Assembly: GCA_037178855.1 (NCBI GenBank) | Contig: JASJZC010000001.1 | Span: forward strand, 4,092,001 to 4,156,000 | Reading direction: 5' to 3' | DNA length: 64,000 bases | From: Oscheius sp. JU75 | Lineage: Eukaryota; Nematoda; Chromadorea; Rhabditida; Rhabditidae | In this document: positions 59,829 through 64,000 of the stretch, in pieces | Layout: each line of letters opens with the position of its first letter | Position numbering within the stretch: position 1 is the stretch's first letter | Translations under genes and position numbers: made by a program | The notes under the pieces: model-generated | Databases searched by the model: none | Told to the model about the DNA's origin: nothing | Seen by the model: only the letters and a program-made list of their open reading frames with translations

Positions 59829-60962
59829 ATGGAAAGCTGTCTTGGATCCGTAGTCGCTGTGGACTGCGGAGATGATGGCTACTACCAAGGCATTCTGACT
59901 GATTTGGATGTGAATAGTGAAAACAAAGGCGTTTTTCTCTCCAACGTCTTCAGGTCTCCCTAAAATTTGTATCCAAGAGGTCTGCTTTTTAGAGAAGGCG
60001 TTCCTTGCGGAAAGATGATGCGATTAGATGCCGCCAACATCAAGAATTTAAAGGTTTTGAGAACGCCCGACCCGGCTCCTGCCACTCTTCAGAAGGTTAA
60101 AGAACCTGCTATCAGTAAGCCGGTCGTTAAAACTACCTCCTCTCAAAACGGTAACTCTTCCCACCTTCTCTTACAAACTTAGTCGTTTGCTTAGATGTAA
60201 AGAGCAAGATTGACGTTTCATCCACCTCTACCCAACAGCCGAACCAGGGAGCTAAATGGGTCAGTCGACCATTGAGGACTCTCGGAATAATGTCCTCTTC
60301 CAGTTCCAGTGACATCGAGAGTCGTAGCAGGTAATCGTTCTTATTTGATCATACAAGCCAGCTGTTCAGCCTCGAAAACATGCCAAAATTGCACAAGAAG
60401 AAGCAGAAGTCGGCTAAAGCAAGAGAGGGACAAAATCCCGCTGCTGTTGTTCACACGACGGAAGCTACCCCAACTCCAATGTTTAAGATTTACGAGCCGC
60501 AAGTCCCGAAGCCTCAAAAGCTCTCAGCTCCTGCTTGGGCTATTCGCAGTGCTCGAAAAGGACAGGGTATATCTAATTCCTCGTCTTTTAAAACAAATTG
60601 TTTCAGGACCATGTGGTATTCCCATCCTCGACGTCCAGAATGGCTATGGACGAATCTCTAGCCAGAACGCTCACCTCGACAACATCGACTTCGATGAGCT
60701 CGCCTCGGATTTTGATTTTGCCACTAATTTGCAACAGTTTGACAGGGATAAGATTGATGTCAATTGTCTCTATTTTCCATCTGTTTATTGGATTATTCAG
60801 ACTGACGATGATCAAGTCTATGAGACGGTCGAGAAGCCAAAGATGTCAAAAAACTTCAAACATACCGAGAACATAGTCAATGACCCCAGTCGTGTTACTT
60901 CGTGGACCAATGTTACGGCACAGAATGGCTATTCTGCCGATGAATCCAGATGCCCCCAGTGA
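59829..60962 (+). CDS. EDC3: EDC3-like decapping enhancer lacking the YjeF_N domain
   Basis: EDC3 scaffolds the DCP1/DCP2 decapping complex and P-bodies. The N-terminal LSm domain is clear: MESCLGSVVAVDCGDDGYYQ, GILTDLDVNSENKGVFLSNV, REGVPCGKMMRLDAANIKNL (human WLGSIVSINCG...VYQG). The FDF motif region follows (NIDFDELASDFDFATNLQQF). Then comes KNFKHTENIVND, where human has YRHDEN. The frame ends shortly after (ESRCPQ) at a TGA, followed by AATAAA six bases on. The family's C-terminal YjeF_N dimerisation domain of roughly 250 residues is absent here and I do not see it downstream. The gene lies 132 bases after SNRNP27 and 104 bases before TMEM170. Confidence 0.82.
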
Positions 60963-61066
60963 TAAACAATAAATGTTCATGCTCGTTTGTCGCCTTCCTT
61001 TTGATTCCTATGGTATTCCAATTCTGCCGAAAATAATTGAGAAGATCCTCTAAAAGCTTTTTCCAG

Positions 61067-61827
61067 ATGACGAACATGATATCCTTCTTCCCCGAAAACA
61101 AGACGAGCACAGGAAAAACGTAGGTTTTTGCGTTTTTACAACCTCTGAAGCATTTTACTAGAGTCCTCTCGACAGAATCATTCTCGGTGCTGCTTTTCGA
61201 GGAAATTGGCTCGGTTTGATGATTTTACATTTCAACCGTTTCATGATTTCCATTTAAAGATTCTTTTCGCCATGTAAAAAGCATGAGATGTGGGTGAAGA
61301 CTGAAAGCTGCCAGAAATGCGCCGATTTTTCTGTTTAGGCGAGACATATTATTGTCATCTTTTTCTGTTCTAAAGACAACTCTTCAACTGGTGCTTGTCG
61401 TTAAAAACGAACCCCATTCTTCTAGAAACTTCTCCGTATCAGAAGTCCTCACGTTGAGCAACAAGCACCTGCCGGACTGGTGGTCAATGACGCTGTCAAT
61501 CTTCATCTGGATGGCCATCTCCTACAGTGCTGCCTATCTCTGCGCAGCACTCGTCGCAGCCATCTCCATGCGAAAGCACACCTACTTTCTGCCCTTCACC
61601 ATTGTCATGTCAGGTTCGACTCTTTTCCATAACCCCCTTCTAAAAACGATTCAGTAATGTGCATAATTGGTCCAGCCACAGTTGGAATAATCACGTCGAT
61701 GGTGCTCGCCTTTGCTCTCAAATCCTCGGAACGAGCAATCAGCGGTCTGCATTGCTGTTTTCTCGGAATCATACAGACCGTATTCTTATTAGTCGTTTCC
61801 TGGACCCGATTACTGGGCACATTGTAA
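61067..61827 (+). CDS. TMEM170: TMEM170-like membrane protein
   Basis: TMEM170 proteins are small three-helix proteins of the ER and nuclear envelope. The conserved part runs from about 61376: TTLQLVLVVKNEPHSSRNFS, DWWSMTLSIFIWMAISYSAA, CAALVAAISMRKHTYFLPFT, MCIIGPATVGIITSMVLAFA and the end LLVVSWTRLLGTL (human VVSFLRILATL). The human order LFHVPAALLALFTLRHHKYG then MGIVGPITAGILTSAAIAGV is the same. The N-terminal ~50 residues (from MTNMISFFPENKTSTGKT) come from three small exons that join in phase but are not conserved, so the start is less certain. The ATG at 61067 follows an acceptor (tttttccag). The stop is 75 bases before the IFT20 start. Confidence 0.75.
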
Positions 61828-61901
61828 TATTTCATGTTCTATTCAGTTTTGACGGGTTTAATAAATCGAGCTCAAGACGCGTTGTCATAGTAACCTCAGT
61901 C

Positions 61902-62420
61902 ATGAGAGACGAAGCTCTTAGTCGCGTTGGCATTCACGTCGATGATTTGAATTATTTGCGTCTTCTCAATCCTGGTAAGTTTTTTTTTTTTTTTCAAATA
62001 GTTATCCAATAATTGGTAGAAGTAGCGGAAGTATGCAATGAGCTGCATAATGAGTCGAAGGAGTTCTCTGGACAGATGAGCACTTTTTGTGGCACCACAG
62101 AATCGCTTATTCAGACTCTGGAAGAGGTAGTTTTACTATTTTTATGCACAGAAAAAGTAATTTCAAGTTGGCGAACCTCGTCGAAGCCGAAAAGCTGCGA
62201 GCAATGGCTAGCCGGACAGCTCTAAAGTCGGCAGATAAGCAGAAACTGGCCGATACGCAACAGATGCAGGTAAGCAAATAGTTTGCAAAAAAAAAATCAT
62301 AAAAAGATTATAATCCGCGAGCGGCAAGTGGAATTGGACCGTCTTCGGGCAGAGCTGTCCGCGGCGCAGACAATTGAGGCCGAGCAGAAGGAGCAGCTGC
62401 AGATGATAGCCAATAACTAA
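61902..62420 (+). CDS. IFT20: Intraflagellar transport protein 20
   Basis: IFT20 carries ciliary membrane cargo from the Golgi and is part of the IFT-B complex. Four exons give MRDEALSRVGIHVDDLNYLR, LLNPEVAEVCNELHNESKEF, a coiled coil (EELANLVEAEKLRAMASRTA, LKSADKQKLADTQQMQ, IIIRERQVELDRLRAELSAA) and the end EAEQKEQLQMIANN. Human IFT20 reads GLHFDELNKLRVLDPEV and [20 protein letters not shown] in the same places. About 130 residues, normal. The last intron is 37 bases. The acceptor gttctattcag about 50 bases upstream of the ATG fits trans-splicing. An AATAAA lies just after the stop. Confidence 0.9.
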
Positions 62421-62550
62421 TGACGAATAAAGTTGATCCCTGGGGCCGAGTGCCCGAGACACATCATAATCGTGCTCGTTACAGTATAAGCACACGACCA
62501 GCCGGGGAGTCATTCGTGAGTTGAGGTCCCTATTTGCATTGGAAATCTGT

Positions 62551-62556
62551 TTATTG
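62551..62556 (-). terminator. Polyadenylation signal for the nuclear receptor
   Basis: AATAAA on the minus strand (TTTATT on the plus) lies about 65 bases past the nuclear receptor stop. Confidence 0.5.
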
Positions 62557-62620
62557 CACTGAACTATTGCACAGAATCTATGGCACGGGGACTGAAGAAA
62601 GGGAATAAGCTCGTTTAGAG

Positions 62621-63983
62621 TTAGGAAATGAAGGGAAGAGGGAATTGTAGGAAGGGGTTGAAAAGAGGCCAGCGGGGAAGAGTAGAAGGCTGCTGGAGGA
62701 GGTCTTTGACTACGCTAGAGACGGGAGAAGGAAGACCGGAGAAAAAGAGACGTTCAACGACGTGAGGACTGAAGGAACGTAGAGCCGGGAGACGAAGGAG
62801 GATGCGACCGAATCGACCAGTCTGTAAATATTCTATAGATTTTTGTCTCTCTTACCACTAAAGCCTTGTGACTACGGCAATAATCGTCCAACGAGGCCTG
62901 GATCTTCTCCTGAATGGACTCAACCTTCCCCTTGTCCAATAGACCGAGAGTATCTGAAAGAAGACATCAGTTCAGTGCCACTTATCGCCAGATTCAATCG
63001 CTGGTGCCAAAAAACGAATGTGTTCGCCCCGCGGGGCAAGATGGCCACCGCGATAACGAACTGGCAACTGCTCGCTCTTGACTACGGTACCCGGATTGAA
63101 GAGCACGGCCGCCTTCACGCAGTTCATTTCCGCAACGTCGAGGTGGAGTGTTCGAATGGCTTCCAGTTGGGACTGAAGTTAGTGTTTACTGTCTGTGATT
63201 TTTATATGATTTTTACATGAAAATTGGCGGCATCCTCGGATAGATCAACCTTTGCCCCTTCGATTTTGACTCGAAGACTGGCTAGAGCTGTGGAAACTGC
63301 GGCCGGGATTGGTGACTGGGTAGCACTGAGTATGAACAGTTGGCTCCAGCTGTTTTGCAACAGCAGCACCTATAAATATGGACAGCTTATAGTTCGGAGC
63401 TTAGTTAGGTGAATCACAGATACGTATTGATAGCAAATTTTCAACGAACTCTGTTCGTTGAAAACCACACTCTGTACCAACCGGATTTCGTAAGATTTAG
63501 CTACATTTCTCAGGCGTGTTTGATCTCTTTTCGAAGCTCTAGACGAGAAAAATCGATTGGAAAAATTTGCCAAGCCAGAGCAGTCTCTGAAGAAAACATG
63601 AAATCGGTGCGGCACGCAAATCTGCGCGAGCACTGTCGCTTCTCTACGTTTGGGTGACAATGAAGTTTTTTTTTTCAGTTCACATAAGCCTGCAATCAAA
63701 TATATGAGCGTCCTAACCAACCTGATCCGAGGCACAGAGGTCCGCAAAGAAGGGAAGATGTTTCGTCCAGTCAATAACCGAAAACAGCAGTTGAGCTCCG
63801 TACTCCCCAACCGTTTCTGGATCGAATCTTCTTTCAAAGATCTTCAAACCACCTGTCTGTACTGCTCTGGCCTCCGGAAAAAACATAGAAGCAAGCATTG
63901 GGTTCAGAAACGGAGAGGGCATGAACGGAAGAAAGGGAGTGAAAGAGAGTGACGGAGGAGGAACCCTTCCTCGTTGCACTGCT
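62621..63983 (-). CDS. NR2-class nuclear receptor, ligand-binding domain (partial)
   Basis: This is a ligand-regulated or orphan transcription factor. Five exons are visible: about 63983-63722, 63369-63217, 63172-63091, 62949-62856 and 62821-62621. They start after an acceptor near the right edge, so the DNA-binding domain lies outside the window. Exon 1 has a Pro-rich hinge (RGRVPPPSLSFTPFLPFMPS) then LLFSVIDWTKHLPFFADLCA. The LBD signature continues DQVLLLQNSWSQLFILSATQ, LEAIRTLHLDVAEMNCVKAA, DTLGLLDKGKVESIQEKIQA and GRFGRILLRLPALRSFSPHV. These fit NR2E (TLX/PNR) slightly better than COUP-TF. The C-terminus ends FLQFPLPFIS; a usual AF-2 helix is not obvious. It is convergent with IFT20. Confidence 0.87.
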
Positions 63984-64000
63984 GAAAGATTGTATAATTG

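Overview
This window is eukaryotic, and the evidence points to a nematode. Genes are split by many GT-AG introns, several only 36-38 bases long. Gene starts often sit just after a T-rich AG splice acceptor, as expected for trans-splicing. The window encodes an flp-22-type FMRFamide-like neuropeptide precursor ([10 protein letters not shown]), a GT92 (DUF23) glycosyltransferase and closely packed same-strand gene runs that look like operons. I cannot name the species. Gene spans were built by hand from splice sites and homology I recognise, so internal exon borders are approximate.

Layout, left to right. 0-2.3 kb: doubtful minus-strand fragments, then a single-exon orphan gene (913-2271). 2.3-5.8 kb: non-coding, with one large foldback element. 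5.8-12.9 kb: SCYL2-like pseudokinase (+). 13.6-18.3 kb: a UDP-glucuronosyltransferase and a GT92 glycosyltransferase (+), then a small coiled-coil gene. 20.1-22.8 kb: HBS1 translational GTPase (-). 23.3-28.7 kb: Mediator subunit MED1 (+), convergent with a small unknown gene (-). 29.8-37.1 kb: neurexin/Caspr-like receptor (+), convergent with a coiled-coil gene (-). 38.7-40.6 kb: proteasome ATPase RPT2 (+), convergent with an M1 aminopeptidase (-, to 44.5 kb). 45.0-45.5 kb: an interrupted reading frame (-). 46.2-46.8 kb: flp-22-like neuropeptide gene (-), followed by about 4 kb with little convincing coding sequence. 50.8-52.3 kb: HAND-like bHLH factor (+). 52.9-56.8 kb: mago nashi and a class I histone deacetylase (-). 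58.1-58.9 kb: NEDD8 E2 UBE2F (-). 59.1-62.4 kb: a tight plus-strand run SNRNP27, EDC3, TMEM170, IFT20. 62.6 kb to the right edge: NR2-class nuclear receptor (-), cut off at its N-terminal side.

Most genes are conserved housekeeping or neuronal genes with no common pathway. They cover RNA handling (mago, SNRNP27, EDC3, HBS1), transcription (MED1, HDAC, bHLH, nuclear receptor), protein turnover (RPT2, UBE2F, aminopeptidase), neurons (flp-22, neurexin-like receptor) and cilia (IFT20). I found no convincing new multi-gene system. The less ordinary items are: a cysteine in the RPT2 Walker A motif; an EDC3 that ends before the YjeF_N domain; a four-gene operon candidate; several foldback elements and dispersed intronic repeats; tRNA-like fragments; an orphan single-exon gene; and an open frame broken by a single TAG.
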